A DNA stretch of 64,000 nucleotides. Source: CAWCDJ01 sp963836015. Its GTDB lineage: Bacteria > Acidobacteriota > Terriglobia > Bryobacterales > Bryobacteraceae. Position numbers and translations under genes: made by a program. Below are positions 15,406-27,015 of this stretch, in pieces. The notes under the pieces were generated by a model. The model had not been told where the DNA came from. It made no database searches and saw nothing but the letters and a program-made list of their open reading frames with translations. Each line of letters begins with the position of its first letter. Positions within the stretch are counted from its first letter, which is position 1. The DNA lies in contig CAWIIF010000015.1 in assembly GCA_963836015.1 (NCBI GenBank), positions 2,046,001 to 2,110,000 of the forward strand, written 5' to 3'.

Positions 15406-17159
15406 TCAAACCACCTCCCGAATCTTATCCTTCATCACCGTCTTGAGGATCTTCCAGCCATCCTTCTGACCTTTAATCAGGGCTTCGCTGAACTTGATGA
15501 ACTGTTCCGTGCTGACGTTGCCGGGCAAAGGCGGCTCGTTAGGATCGACACGGCTTGAACGACCGCGGGGCCATCGTGCGCGAGAGCGCGGCGCAGGATC
15601 TCTTCGGCTTCGTCGGGCTTCTCGATCGTGAAGCCGGCGGCGCCGCAGTTCATCGCGACTCCGGCAAAATCGATGGGCTGCAGATCCACGCCGAATTCCG
15701 GGATTCCCCTCGAAGACCATTTGCTCCCATTTGATCTGGCCGAGCGTGTTGTTCTTGACGACGATGACTTTGACATTGAGCTTGTACTTGACCAGCGTGG
15801 CGAGTTCGCCCATCAGCATCGTGAGACCCCCGTCGCCGACAATGCAGACCACCTGGCGGTTCGGATAGGCCACCGCTGCGCCGATGCTGTACGGCAGGCC
15901 GTTGGCCATGGTCGCGAGCGATCCCGAGAGCGAGAACTGCATGCGGTCGCGGATCTCGATATAGCGGGCGGCCCAGGTTGCGATGGTGCCGCTGTCGGCC
16001 GACACGATGGCATCCGGCTGCAAAAGCTTGTTCAGATGATAGGTGACGGCCTGCGGCTTCATCGGCATGTCGGTCCGCCGTCCCCGTTCCTCGGTCAATT
16101 CGTTCCAGCTCTTCATGCGCTTCTGGCACGTCTCGATAAAACTTTGGTCGGTCTTCTTCTTGATGAGCGGCAGCAGAGCGCGCAGGACCGTCCTGCAATC
16201 GCCCACGAGCCCCACTTCAGCCGGATAGCGCAGGCCGATGCGGGTCGGGCTGACATCGATCTGCACGGCCTTGGCCTTGCCCGGTTTCGGGTAGAAGTCC
16301 AGATAGGGAAAGCCTGATCCGGCGATGATCAGTGTGTCGCATTCCTGCATGGCGTCCTGCGAGGGCGCGGTGCCGAGCAGGCCGATGCCTCCGGTTGTGT
16401 AGGGGTCGCGGTCCGGCACTACGGCCTTGCCGAGCAGGGCCTTGATGATCGGACCGCCCACCGTCTGCGCCATTTGCAGAATCTCGGCGCGCGGCATTGA
16501 GGCAGCCGCGGCCCGCCAGGATGGCGACCTTCGACCCCTCATTGATCACCGCGGCCGCCTGCGTGAGCAGTTCCTGGGAGGGAACGGGACGTCGCGGCGG
16601 CGAAAAGATCGGCGCTGTGCGCGGGGACGTTGGCGGGCGAGCGCTTGCTCTCGGAGTTCCAGTCCTGTACGTCCTTGGGGATGGTGATGTGCGCTACGGT
16701 GCGGTAGCTGAGCGCGGTTTTGATCGCCTCGTCAACCACGTTGACTACGTGATCCGGTCCGGTGACGCGCTGGTTGTAGGCCGCGACGTCCATGTATAGC
16801 TTGTCGAGATCGACATCCTGCTGATAGTGCGTGCCGATCAGATCGTGGAATGTGTGGCCGGTGATCGCCAGAACCGGCTGCCCGTCGCACTTGGCATCGT
16901 AGAGACCGTTGAGCAGGTGAATGCCGCCGGGCCCGGATGTGGCAAGGCACACCCCAAGGCGGCCGGTGTACTTCGCGTAGCCGCAGGCGGCGAAGGCTGC
17001 CGCCTCTTCGTGCCGGACCTGGATGAACCGGATCTTTTCCTGGTTCGTGCGCAGCGCTTCGAAAATTCCATTCACGCCGTCGCCGGGGAAACCGAAAATC
17101 GTATCGACGCCCCATTCGATCAGGCGTTCCACCAGCAAATCCGCAGTTGTTTTAGCCAT
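15406..17159 (-). pseudogene. poxB: Pyruvate oxidase/dehydrogenase-like ThDP enzyme, frame-disrupted
   Basis: The N-terminal half (MAKTTADLLVERLIEWGVD, FGFPGDGVNGIF, RHEEAAAFAACGYAK) and C-terminal half (VSADSGTIATWAARY, CIVGDGGLTMLMGELATL, KNNTLGQIKWEQ) are those of PoxB-type ThDP enzymes. They oxidise pyruvate to acetate and CO2 with FAD, or belong to the related acetolactate group. The frame changes near 16590 (PSQELLTQAAAVINEGSKV lies in a second frame), near 16500, and twice around 15700 and 15550 (DFAGVAMNCGAAGFTIEK in a third frame). All segments remain free of nonsense codons when stitched, so sequence error is as likely as decay. It is the last gene of the six-gene operon, 26 nt after the SDR. 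Confidence 0.75.
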
Positions 17160-17185
17160 TCTCTTTGCCTCTCGCCTTCCTTTCT

Positions 17186-18192
17186 TTACGATGCCCGTCT
17201 CTTGAGCGCGAAGGCGAGCGCGCCGAATACGGCAGCTCCTGCCAGCGCCGTTGTTCCTTTGTGCTTGCGCAAGCCAGGTGGTCGCGGCTTCTCATGCGCC
17301 TGCTGCCCGAACACGCCATGGGCGCCGAAGTCGCCGGGCACGGGTTCGAATAGATTGTCCGGCCGATCCTTCGCGACGGGTTCCTGTGTCTGCTGCGAAT
17401 CAAAGCCGGTGCGGCCGAGATAATAGTCGGCGAGCGCCGGAGCGAGTTTGTTGGCTTCGATGGCGATGACCGTGGGCGCGCCGACGAAGACTTCGCGGCG
17501 GTTGTGATGCGAGGCCCAGACGATTCGTTCCGGCCGCCACTTCCGGCTGGAAGATCGGCGGCACGGGCTGAGGATGATTCGGCATTTTCGAGCGGCACCA
17601 GGTGAACTGCGGCGTGTTCATGGCCGGAAGCTGCACCATCGTCAGGTGAATATTCTTGCCGATCGTGGATCAGCTCGGTGCGGAGCGAATCGGTAAAGCC
17701 CGCGATGGCATGTTTCGCGCCGCAATAGGCCGCCTGCAGCGGAATCGAGCGGTAGGCGAGCGCCGATCCGACCTGGATAATTCTTCCCGCATTGCGGGGC
17801 AGCATGCGGCGCAGCGCGGCCATGGTTCCGTAGACTGTGCCGAGATAGGTCACTTCGGTAGCGCGCTTGAACTCTGCCGGCGTGACATCGGCGACGCGCG
17901 CAAAGACCGTCGTCATGGCGTTGTTTACCCAGACGTCGATCGGGCCGAGCTCGTCTTCGATCCGCGCGGCCGCGGCCTCGACCTGATCGGCGTCGGCCAC
18001 ATCCGCGGGTACCGCCAGGCCTTTGCCGCCCAATTGTTCGACCTCGCGGGCGGCGACATGAAGGCCTTCGGTATCGCGCGCGATTAGGCCGACATGGGCT
18101 CCTTCGCGCGCAAAGGCGCGGACGGTGGCGCGTCCCACGCCCGCCGACGCGCCCGTGACCACGACGACTCTGCCGGAATTCGGTTTTCGCAT
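17186..18192 (-). pseudogene. SDR-family oxidoreductase with C-terminal membrane anchor, frame-disrupted
   Basis: Starts MRKPNSGRVVVVTGASAGVG after an AGGTGA site; TGASAGVG is the SDR cofactor turn. WVNNAMTTVF, GRIIQVGSALAYRSI and the catalytic YCGAK follow. The frame shifts near 17665 (LIHDR to MVQLPAMNTPQFTW) and again near 17535 (toward EVFVGAPTVIAIEANKLAP). Stitched, the protein is about 335 residues and ends TTALAGAAVFGALAFALKRR, a hydrophobic tail with basic end. SDRs with this tail are known in soil bacteria. It follows the GH15 gene by 8 nt. Confidence 0.7.
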
Positions 18193-18200
18193 GAGTTCAC

Positions 18201-20595
18201 CTAATAAGCCTCCACCTGATAGTTGCGCCCTTCCCAAGAGCCCCGGTCCTTCCAGAAGAACGTGAATTCGACGCGTGGATCGAAGTTCGTCGGCTGGAAG
18301 ATCCAGATATTCACCGCCGATGCCGGTGGCCCGTGAGTCGGCGTCCCGCCAATCGGGATCGCCCGCATGGGACCAATGCAGGCGGAAAGGGCTCGGGCGC
18401 GCAAATGCGAAGGGGATGGCCCTTCGCGCTTGACGGATGGGATGATTTGGTTGCCAGAATTCGATCCTGGTTGACCTTGTTTGCTCCGATAACGTTCGGC
18501 GACTTCGGGGATGAGATCGAAAACCTTGCGGTCGTGGGCGGAGCGGAGCAACCGCAAATACTCGGAGTGCGCCCAGAGAAAAGGGTTGGCCGAGCCGGTG
18601 GGGCCGCCGCAGCGCATGTGGGCATCGGGCAGGTCGTCTTGATCCCAGATCTGTTCGGGCAACAAACCGGTGCCGTTCGAAAACCGTTCCATGGCGCTGA
18701 GAAACGGTCGCACATCATGAGCGGCGGCGAGTTCGTAATGCCCGCGCTCGCCCGTGAGCAGGGGCCAGGCCCTGCCTTGGCCCCACTTTACGAACGGACC
18801 GCCGTCAGGCTGTTGTCCGTAGCCGTCGTGGTTATAACGATGCCAGGATGGGCCATGGGGAGTTTCGATCTTGAGGGTCGCATCTACGACGCGCAAACTG
18901 TCAACGATCAGCGGATAATCAGCGGCCATAATTCCATAACGAACGAGCTGCAAGAAGCCTGCATCGACGATGTCGCGCGCGGGATAGGAGCTTGGAGAAC
19001 CTGGAGGCTGATTGGCGATTTGAAGCATGGCCTTATCGAGGGCTTCAGGCCGGATCGGCTTCACCGGGTTTGGCCGGGTTCAAGCGAACGAAGTGGCGAG
19101 GAACGCCTGGAAGCAGAGAGCCGTTCGTGGTCACGGTCCATTCTTCGAAGATGGGCACGCAGGAAGTCCGCATAACTTTCAAGGAAAGAGGCCGATGCAG
19201 TCTGGTCTTCCTTTTCGGCGCGCGCGAAAACCAGCGGCGCAGATGAATGCCGCGATGACGGCGGCCAGCGTGGAGGGCGAATAGCCGCCTGCTTCTTCCC
19301 AGCGTTCTTCGCCCGTGACGGGTCCTCGATGCAGCAGGAAAGCCGCGGCGCGCTTGACCATCACCATCGGATTGAACTGTTCCAACAATTGAGGCTTGTA
19401 CAGACGCCAGGCGAGGAGCACAGGAAATGCAATTTCGTCGAGTTGCATGCCGTTGCGGAAGGCCTCGCCACTGACCCAGAAGTTTTGAGGGAACCCGCCG
19501 TCCTCGTCCTGCCGGGCGGCAAGATAGATAAGGGCACGCAGCGGAGCGGCCGTATTTCCAGCCGCCAGCAGACCCATGGCGGTTTCTACCATGTCACGCG
19601 TCCAGACCAGGTGGTAACCGCCCTTGCCGGTGTGGTCGTTGCGCGCACTCCCCAGGGAATGGTGAGCGATGCGACGAAGGCGCCCTGATAGAGCTTGTCC
19701 TCATGAGTCAGCAAGAGGTTGTAGCTCGCTTCGAAAAGATGCCCATTGTCGCCACTCGCTTTTTCCAGCGGCCTTCTTCCGTTCACAGCCTCTGCCATTG
19801 GCTTATGAACACCTGACGGAGTTCTTTGTAAGGCAGGCCGAGGCTCTGGAAGAGCGTCGAAACGACATTGGGAAGCGTCTCACCGAAGGCGAGCGCCATG
19901 GTGAATTCCTGGCTTCCCGATAGATTCAACTCACCGGTCAGGGCCACGTTTCCGTTGCGGGCTTCGTCGAACTCAAACTCCATCTTATGGTGTTTCGCGA
20001 GATCGGTGTAGCCATCACTGCTTCCGACATAACCGCAGGAAAGCCGCGAAAAACCGCAGGAAACGCCAACCGCGAGCCAGCGGTTCTTTTTCTCGGCGAC
20101 GAGCAATTCGCGTCCCGAAACCTCGACGACAAAAGCGTTGTTGTCTGACCCCTGCGCCTTCGAGATGCGGCGCGCAGAGAAGGTAAGTCTTTAAGTCTTT
20201 TAAGCGAGGCTGCCTCGAGCTCGGCGTGGAGAAGAACGCAGGGCCGGCTGGGATTCGACGATAATTTCCTTGGTAACGGACAATCGTCGGTCCCGATCGT
20301 GACTGGTGATCGAATATCCTTGCGACGGCGTAAGGCGATCGCACCTCGTATTCGAGGTCGCGCTTTTCTTCGAGGAAGAAACCTTTTCCATCCGCGAACA
20401 GGAATTCCATATCGCGCAGTTGAGGACGGTCGATGGTCGGATAGTAAACCTCGGTCAGGATGCCGCGCGGATCGTGAACCAGACGCGGCCCCCGCTCGAA
20501 AAGGCCGTGCCGATGCCGTCCTTGTCGGCATCTGTCCATCGTGGTTCATCCCCCGGCGCTCCGAATGCGCTACGTTGTCCACGAAAGTGTGCCAT
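18201..20595 (-). pseudogene. GH15 glucoamylase-type glycoside hydrolase, heavily frame-disrupted
   Basis: The stitched product is about 797 residues, the usual length for bacterial GH15 with an N-terminal beta-sandwich. Recognisable pieces in different frames include MAHFRGQRSAFGAPGDEP, GILTEVYYPTIDRPQLRDME, KEIIVESQPAL, VFISQW, MVETAMGLLAAGN, WEEAGGYSPSTLAAVIA, GRAWPLLTGERGHYELA, EQIWDQDDLPD and FTFFWKDRGSWEGRNYQ. GH15 enzymes release glucose from the non-reducing end of alpha-glucans or trehalose by inversion; no signal peptide is seen here. At least six single-base frame changes occur, with no independent nonsense codons. Its start lies 22 nt after the PPC gene. Confidence 0.75.
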
Positions 20596-20617
20596 TTCCG
20601 TTCTAACGACCGAGACT

Positions 20618-21046
20618 TCATTTCTGTCCCAGGTCGATCAGGGCCAATCCGCTCTCGGGATCGAATTTCCGCTTCAATTGTTCGCCGGAGTCCTGCAGCA
20701 CCAGCTCCAGCGTCGGCCGTACATGGGCTTCAAGAAGATGCCCTCCCATTGCCGCGCCGTTCTTCTTTCCGACGACGACGTGGGCATGCACCTTGGGTTC
20801 GCCTTTATCGAGCGCGATGTCGCCGATGAGCGAAACTACTTCCACCTGTTCGTCGACCTGGTTCTTCAGATAGTCCTTCTTCTGCAAGTCGAAATACCCG
20901 ATGCCCGCATCGCTGAAGGCCCCGATCGCGGTGAAGTGGGCGGCGGCGATACGGTGCTCCTTGGCAAACGTCGTCAGCGTGGAGACGACTTCGTCCCCTG
21001 TATCGAAGATCAAGACGGTTCCGTTATCCAGTCTTTTGCTCTTCAT
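20618..21046 (-). CDS. PPC/DUF296-domain protein
   Basis: An intact 142-residue protein consisting of one PPC (DUF296) domain: GDEVVSTLTTFAKEHRI, AHFTAIGAFSDAGIGYFD, and HAHVVVGKKNGAAMGGHLLE, which holds the conserved HxH and G-GHL metal/ligand site. In plants the domain accompanies AT-hook DNA-binding proteins. Stand-alone bacterial copies form trimers of unknown role. The start overlaps the stop of the FAD/Fe-S oxidase (ATGA, 21043-21046), so it is translationally coupled. That it is intact between two disrupted genes is notable. Confidence 0.85.
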   Translation of the reverse strand: MKSKRLDNGTVLIFDTGDEVVSTLTTFAKEHRIAAAHFTAIGAFSDAGIGYFDLQKKDYLKNQVDEQVEVVSLIGDIALDKGEPKVHAHVVVGKKNGAAMGGHLLEAHVRPTLELVLQDSGEQLKRKFDPESGLALIDLGQK

Positions 21047-24000
21047 CGAAAAATCCTCCGTCCTATATAAAAGGCGCCGAGACCGACAGCGACGCCGCCC
21101 AGAAGCAGCGCGCCGGTCCTCATCAACGCGGAACTCTCCTGCGCGCCTTGCTCTGCGAAGTCCGTTGTGGGGATAGTCGAGAAGGCCGCTGCCCGGTTTC
21201 GCCTATGCAGGAGTTGCGCCAGGTGCAGCGGGCGGCGGCCGGTCGCCTGCTCGATCTGCGTCTTGCAGCTGAAGCCATCGGCCAGCACGAGCTTTTCCGC
21301 AGGCAAGTCGCGCAGATGAGGCCCGAGCTGATGCTCGTAGACCTTCATCGAAAGATCGTATTTGTGTTCCTCAAAACCGAAGCTGCCGGCCATGCCGCAG
21401 CAGCCGTCATCGAGAATTTCAGCCTTGGCTCCCATGGCTTCGAAGAGCTTCTTTTCGGCGTCGAGGCCGATGATCGCCTTCTGGTGGCAGTGCCCGTGAA
21501 CCACTATGTCCTGATGCAGCTGCGGTGGCTGGTAACCCTGGCGTGTCAGAAACTCGGCCAGCGTGAAGACCTGGCCGTGCAGGCGCTTGGCATCCTGGTC
21601 GTGCGGACGCAGGTCGAGCATCTCGTCCCGAAACACGGCCAGACAACTCGGCTCCAGCCCCACCACCGGCGTTCCGGCTTCGATGGAGGGCTTGAGGTGG
21701 TTCAGGATATCGCCCAGAAGGTCGTCGGCCTGATCGAGGAATCCATAGTCGTACAGCGGCCGGCCGCAGCACAGCGGCGCGCGCGGCACGATCACGCGGA
21801 ATCCGGCGTCTTCCAGCACTTCCGTCGCGGCGGCTGCTACTTCGCGGATGAAAGTAGTTATTGAAAGTGTCGGCCCAGAGAATCACTTCCGGCATTCCCT
21901 TGTTGCGGGTCCCCCGTCTTCGGAACCACTGCTTGAAGGTCGCGGGCGCGAACTCCAGGCACCTCGCGTTCCGACGCAATTCCCGCGAGGCGCTTGGCCC
22001 CCGGCAAACTGCGCCATGGCATTCGCGAGCGTGGCGCGTGCGAGGCAAGACGCGCCCAACGGTGAATCCAGCCCATCGCATAGGCGTAACGGGGCCGCAG
22101 CCGGTTTTCGTAATAGTGCGACAGGAACTCGGCCTTGTAGGTCGCCATGTCGACATTGACGGGACAGTCGCCCTTGCAGCCCTTGCAGGAGAGGCAGAGG
22201 TCGAGCGCGTCGAAGACCTCCTCGCTCTTCCAGCCGTCGCGGATCACGTCGCCGTGCATCATCTCGAAGAGCAGATGGGCGCGTCCGCGCGTCGAGTGCT
22301 TTTCTTCCATCGTGGCGCGGTAACTGGGGCACATGGTGCCCTTTTCCTGCCGCCGGCATTCGCCGATGCCGACGCATCGCATCGCGGCATGCGTGAAGCT
22401 GCCCTTATCGTTGATGAAGTGGAAATGGGTGGCGGGTTCTTTGGGCGCGAAAGTCCGTTCCCAGGCGCAGGTTCGTCGGTGATCGGATAGGGATCCACGA
22501 TCTTGCCCGGATTCATCTTCCCGTCCGGGTCCCAGAGGCTCTTGAATTCGCGGAAGGCTTCGCAGATTTCGGCGCCGAACATTTTCGGCAGGAATTCCGC
22601 CTTCGATTGCCCGTCGCCGTGCTCGCCCGACAGCGACCCGCCATACTTGACGACGAGCGATGTCGCGTCGTCCATGAAGGAGCGATAGTTCGCGATACCC
22701 TTCGGCCGTCAGCAGATCGAAAGTGATCCGCGTATGAATGCAGCCCTGCCCGAAATGGCCGTAGAGCGCGCCCTCATATCCATGCTTGTCGTAAAGCTCG
22801 CACAATTCCCGCAGGTAGGGACCGACCTTATCCGGCGGAACGGCTGAATCCTCCCAGCCTTCCCATGTCACATGCTCGCCCGGAACCCAGGCCGTCGCGC
22901 CCAGGCCGGACTCGCGGATTTCCCAGACAAGATGTTCTTCGCCGGGGTCGTCGTAGAGCTTCATGTCGGGCGCGTTGCGATGCTTCTTCAGGCTGTCCAT
23001 CAAGCGGCGCGCCTGGTTGTCGGAATCCTTTCGATCCTCGCCGCCGAACTCGACCAGCAGCCAGCCGCGGCCGTCCGGCAGCAGCTTCAGATCGCGCGGA
23101 TGCAGGCCCTTGATCTTCATGTTCTCGACCAGCAGGGCATCGATCGCCTCGCAGGCGATCGGTTTGAACTCGAGGATTTCCGGAACATGATCGCCGGCCT
23201 GATAGATGTCGGGATAGCCCAATACCACGAGCGTGCGGCCGGGAGGGCTCCAGACCAGCTTCACCGTGGCTTCGAGCGTCACCGCGCAGGTGCATTCAGT
23301 GCCGACCAGCGCGCGCGCGACATTAAATCCGTTTTCGGGAAGCAGATCCGGCAGATTGTAACCGGACACGCGGCGGGGGATGTTCGGAAATCGCCGCCGA
23401 ATCTCGTCTCCGTAGCGTTCGGCGATGTTTTTCAAGCCCGCGTAGATTTCGCCGCGCCGGCCGCCGCTCGCTGACGATCCGCTGGTATTCCTCGTCCGGA
23501 TGTCGCGCCGACGCGCATGCGCAGCCCGTCGTAGGTGAGAATGTCGAGCTCGAGGACGTTGTCTTCGGTTTTGCCCGCCATGACGGAATGCGCGCCGCAG
23601 GAATTGTTGCCGATCATGCCGCCGAGCGTGTTGTGATTGTGGGTGGCAGGGTCGGGCCCGAAGGTCAGATGATGGCGCTCTGCTTCGTTGCGCAGCCAAT
23701 CGAGCACGATGCCGGGCTGAACGCGGGCTGTCCTGGCTTGCGGATCGAGGTCAATGAGGTTGTTCAGATACTTTGTGAAATCGAGGACAACCGCGACATT
23801 GCAGCACTGGCCCGCCAGACTGGTGCCCGCCGCCGCGCGCGAGCAGGGGCGCGCCGAAACGCCGGCACTGTTCCACCGTGATGAGGACATCCTCGACCGT
23901 CCTCGGAACGACGACGCCGATCGGCACCTGCCGGTAGTTGGAGCCGTCGGTCGCATAGAGCGCGCGGCTTCCGTCGTCGAACCGGACCTCTCCTTCGATT

Positions 24001-24089
24001 CGTTTCCTGAGTTCGCCTTCCAGCGCCTTCGCCTCGGTCGAAGGATATTCCGCTACGCGCGGACGCGCCCAACGCGATCTGCGACTCAT
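21043..24089 (-). pseudogene. FAD-linked oxidase fused to Fe-S/CCG domains (GlcD/YdiJ-like), frame-disrupted
   Basis: About 1,000 residues when stitched. Order: FAD_binding_4 (FGPDPATHNHNTLGGMIGNN), C-terminal FAD-oxidase domain (SGEHGDGQSKAEFLP), a 4Fe-4S ferredoxin-type domain (CLSCKGCKGDCP), then CCG domains (PLCCGRPLYDYG and DGCCGMAGSFGFE), and a C-terminal hydrophobic anchor (GALLLGGVAVGLGAFYIG). Such fusions oxidise 2-hydroxyacids such as D-lactate or D-2-hydroxyglutarate and pass electrons to the quinone pool. Frame changes occur near 23835 (extra G in GGCGGCGGGC), 23500, 22700, 22465, 22040 and about 21850. The ATG overlaps the stop of the enolase-superfamily gene (ATGA). Confidence 0.75.
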
Positions 24090-25207
24090 GAAGTAGTGTT
24101 GCCATAAACCTTGTACTTCTCCATATCTGGCAATTTGCATTCCAGACCGAAGCCGGGACGCGTTGAATCCGGGCGGAGCATTCCGCCCGATGGGACGAGA
24201 GCGCCGTCGAAGAACATCTGCTCGATCCTGTAATGGTCGAAAAAATACTCGACGTTAATTGCGGAGGGAAGGGCGCAAGCCGCGTGCGCGTGTAGGGAAG
24301 GCGCGGTGTGCGCGGAAAATGGCGTTGAAAAGGATGCGCACAAATTGCCTGCGGCGAGGAAACCGGTAATGCCCGCACAGCGGGTGGCGTCTGCCTGGAG
24401 CACGTCCACCGCATTTGCTTCGAGCATGCGCCGAAAATAGAACGAATCGTAACCGTATTCCCCGGCCGCTATGCGCATGCCTGCCGGCGCCCGCTCGCGA
24501 ATGAGCCGCAAGCCTTCGAGATCGTCGGAGGAAACCGGCTCCTCAAACCAGCTCACGCCGAGGTCGGCGAATGCGGCGGCTTTCGCGAGGGCCTGCTTGC
24601 GATCGTAAGCTCCGTTGGCATCAACGAACAATTCGGCGTCCGGACCAATGGCGTCGCGAGCCGACTGCACGCGCGCTACATCCGATGCCGGATCGCTGCC
24701 GATTTTCATCTTTACCTTGGTCAGGCCCTCATCGATCCAGCCCTTCAATTGGCGTTTGAGCTGCAGATCTGAATACGACGTAAAACCGCCGCTGCCATAA
24801 GCGGCGATGGACTGATGCGCGCGACCGAGGAGATCGGCGACGCTGATATGGAGCAGGCGTGCCTTGAGATCCCATAGGGCATTGTCAACTGCAGAAATGG
24901 CCATCGAGCAGATGCCCGGCCGTCCGAGGTTACGAATGGCGCGAACCATGGCCGACCAGAGTTCGGAGATATTCAGGCAATTGCCGCCGATGACGGTCCG
25001 CTTGAGATGCGCGTCGATGAGATGTGCCGTCGCGATGTCTGCGAAGGAATACCCCAAACCGCTCGCTCCACAAGTGGAGATGCGAACGAGCACAAGGGTG
25101 GTCTCGTTCCATGCCACGGTTCCGTCGGCTTCCGGCGTTTCCGTCGGAACTGTATAAGCTGATACCTCCAGGCGCCCCACATTCGGGGTAGAAAGGGGTT
25201 CCACCAC
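24086..25207 (-). CDS. Enolase-superfamily enzyme (mandelate racemase/muconate lactonizing type)
   Basis: An intact 373-residue protein. The barrel carries the KxK catalytic motif (VKMKIG, about 163-165), the metal ligands Asp of FVDANGAYD (about 194), Glu of FEEPVSSDD (about 221) and Glu of AAGEYGYD, and a candidate base His in FSAHTAPSLHAH. This pattern fits the mandelate racemase subgroup of acid-sugar dehydratases; the substrate is not predictable. Translation starts at a GTG (GTG GTG GAA). It is the first gene of a six-gene minus-strand operon and is coupled by ATGA to the FAD/Fe-S oxidase. Confidence 0.85.
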   Translation of the reverse strand: MVEPLSTPNVGRLEVSAYTVPTETPEADGTVAWNETTLVLVRISTCGASGLGYSFADIATAHLIDAHLKRTVIGGNCLNISELWSAMVRAIRNLGRPGICSMAISAVDNALWDLKARLLHISVADLLGRAHQSIAAYGSGGFTSYSDLQLKRQLKGWIDEGLTKVKMKIGSDPASDVARVQSARDAIGPDAELFVDANGAYDRKQALAKAAAFADLGVSWFEEPVSSDDLEGLRLIRERAPAGMRIAAGEYGYDSFYFRRMLEANAVDVLQADATRCAGITGFLAAGNLCASFSTPFSAHTAPSLHAHAACALPSAINVEYFFDHYRIEQMFFDGALVPSGGMLRPDSTRPGFGLECKLPDMEKYKVYGNTTS

Positions 25208-25320
25208 TAAGTAGATGATGGATTGAAAGAAGTGTTTCGAGCCTACTGACCGCCGGCGAAGGCAATGGTGCTCAACAATGCATCTTCAGCCTGGCGGGAG
25301 GTCCGACGGGGCGCGATGCG

Positions 25321-26899
25321 CTATCGCCAGTTTTTCACCTTCGGCCAGTAATCCGAAAGCGAGTACTTGAAGCCCCGGCAGTAGAAGATGTCGAAATGCT
25401 CGTAAGGCATCGAGTATGGGTGCTCCACATGTCCGACCTTCCGCACTTCGGCGAACAGCGGCTCCAGGTTCTCCCGGCGGTCGTCCATCACAATAATGCT
25501 CTCGCCTGTGTAGCCGCGCGGCCCCCAGAGGAAGTAGCTCTGGTGACCGCTGATGGCCCTGGGCATGCCGTACTTCGGGCCGAACAGGTCCACCGCGCCC
25601 GCCTGACCATAGTTCTGCGCGAATATGGCGGTCTTTGCTCGAACGCCTGGCGGCAGAGAATTGTAGGCATGAGCCACTACCGCGGTCATCTCCTCCCACC
25701 CGAACTGGTCCGCGTACAACTGCGGCATTGGGCCCAGCTTATGCGTCTCGATGCGGGGCGGCGCCAGATGAGTGGCCTCCGAGTAGCGGATATAGGTTTC
25801 GGCGGGCAGCACCGGCACCATCATAGGCGCCAGCACGACCCCCATGGCGATCATCAATGGAACATAGGCCCACTTGATCCACCGGGCGCGCGGTCCGGCC
25901 AGCCAGGACTCCCACGCCACCGCGCCGCCAGCCAGAAGCATGGGAAACGCCGGAAACAGATAGTAGACCCGCGGGATTCAGACCGAAAATCAGGCCCGCC
26001 GTTACCAACCAGGCCCAACCCAGCGCCCGGAACGGTTTGCCCTCTCTCCGGAAAAGGAAGAACCACAATCCGCCCAGCCACACCGGAAGACTCAATGGCA
26101 ACAGCGCGAGGAACTCCTGGAGCCAAAAGGCGCCCGCCGACAGGCTGACGTTGCGGCCATCCCGTCGAATGTTGGCCTGCAGCTCAAGGAACGGGAAATG
26201 GTGCTGGATGTTCCACAGCAGGTTGGGTAGGAAGATCAGCAACGCGATGCCGCCGCCGGCCCACATCCAGGGATTGCGCAGGAAGCGGCGCTGCGGAGTC
26301 AGCAACAACCCGAGCACGATTCCAAAGCCGAACATCAGCATGGAGTGCTTGTTCTCCAGCCCCAACCCCGCCAGCACGCCGAACCACAGCCACAACTTCT
26401 GGTTGCCCGTCTTGACAATACGGATCAGCACCAGCGCGCAGCCCATCCAGAACAGCGGCTCGAAGGCGTTCATCGAGAGGAAGTGATCCATCGCCAGAAA
26501 GGCCGGAGCCAGCAGCACCGTCAATGCCGCCAGTCCTTGCGCAAAACGTCGCCCTCCCAGTTCCCGCGCGATCAGTCCCGTGAGCAGAACCAACGAGCTG
26601 CCCGCCAGGGCCGGGAAAAGGCGGGTAGCCGCCAGCGAATCTCCAAGGGTAGAGCGGCCGATCCATGCGATCAGCGCGATTAGGGGCGGCTGGTCCACAT
26701 ATCCCCAATCGAGATGCCGGGCGCAGGCCAGGTAGTAGAGTTCATCGACGAAGAAACCATAGCGCCGCCCGGCATAGAGGTGGACGGCCAGTTTAACGAT
26801 GGCGATCAGCGCCACCACCGCGCCCGCTCCCAACAGCCAGGGCTTTCGCGAGTCCTCCGGCCGCGCGGCGGCAGCGGGATCGCCAGTCTGGACACTCAT
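25321..26899 (-). pseudogene. GT39/ArnT-like membrane glycosyltransferase with one frame change
   Basis: The N-terminal part (MSVQTGDPAAAARPED, then a first helix GAVVALIAIVKLAVHLYAG) continues with FFVDELYYLACARHLDWGYV, the acidic loop of the PMT/ArnT superfamily, and many hydrophobic segments. Near 25970 the run AATCCCGCGGG carries one extra base. Removing it joins FGLNP to RVYYLFPAFPMLLAGG and the rest of the C-terminal domain (about 525 residues in total). Members transfer sugars from polyprenyl-phosphate donors to lipid or protein at the outer face of the membrane. It is divergent from the secreted protein at 27016. Confidence 0.75.
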
Positions 26900-27015
26900 G
26901 AGGCTTCTCTGGGAATCTCCAACTGTAAGTGTACGCGTAGCCGGCCCGGACTGTTCCGTTACCAAGGCGGAAAGGCGGGCCGCACACCCCGAACAGGCTA
27001 GACTGAAGGAGAGCA

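Noticed and set aside
15209..15409. Minus-strand peptide containing GASGFEPPTSWSQTR as a gene
   Set aside because: This string is the reverse translation of a tRNA-Pro 3' end and is a common false gene.
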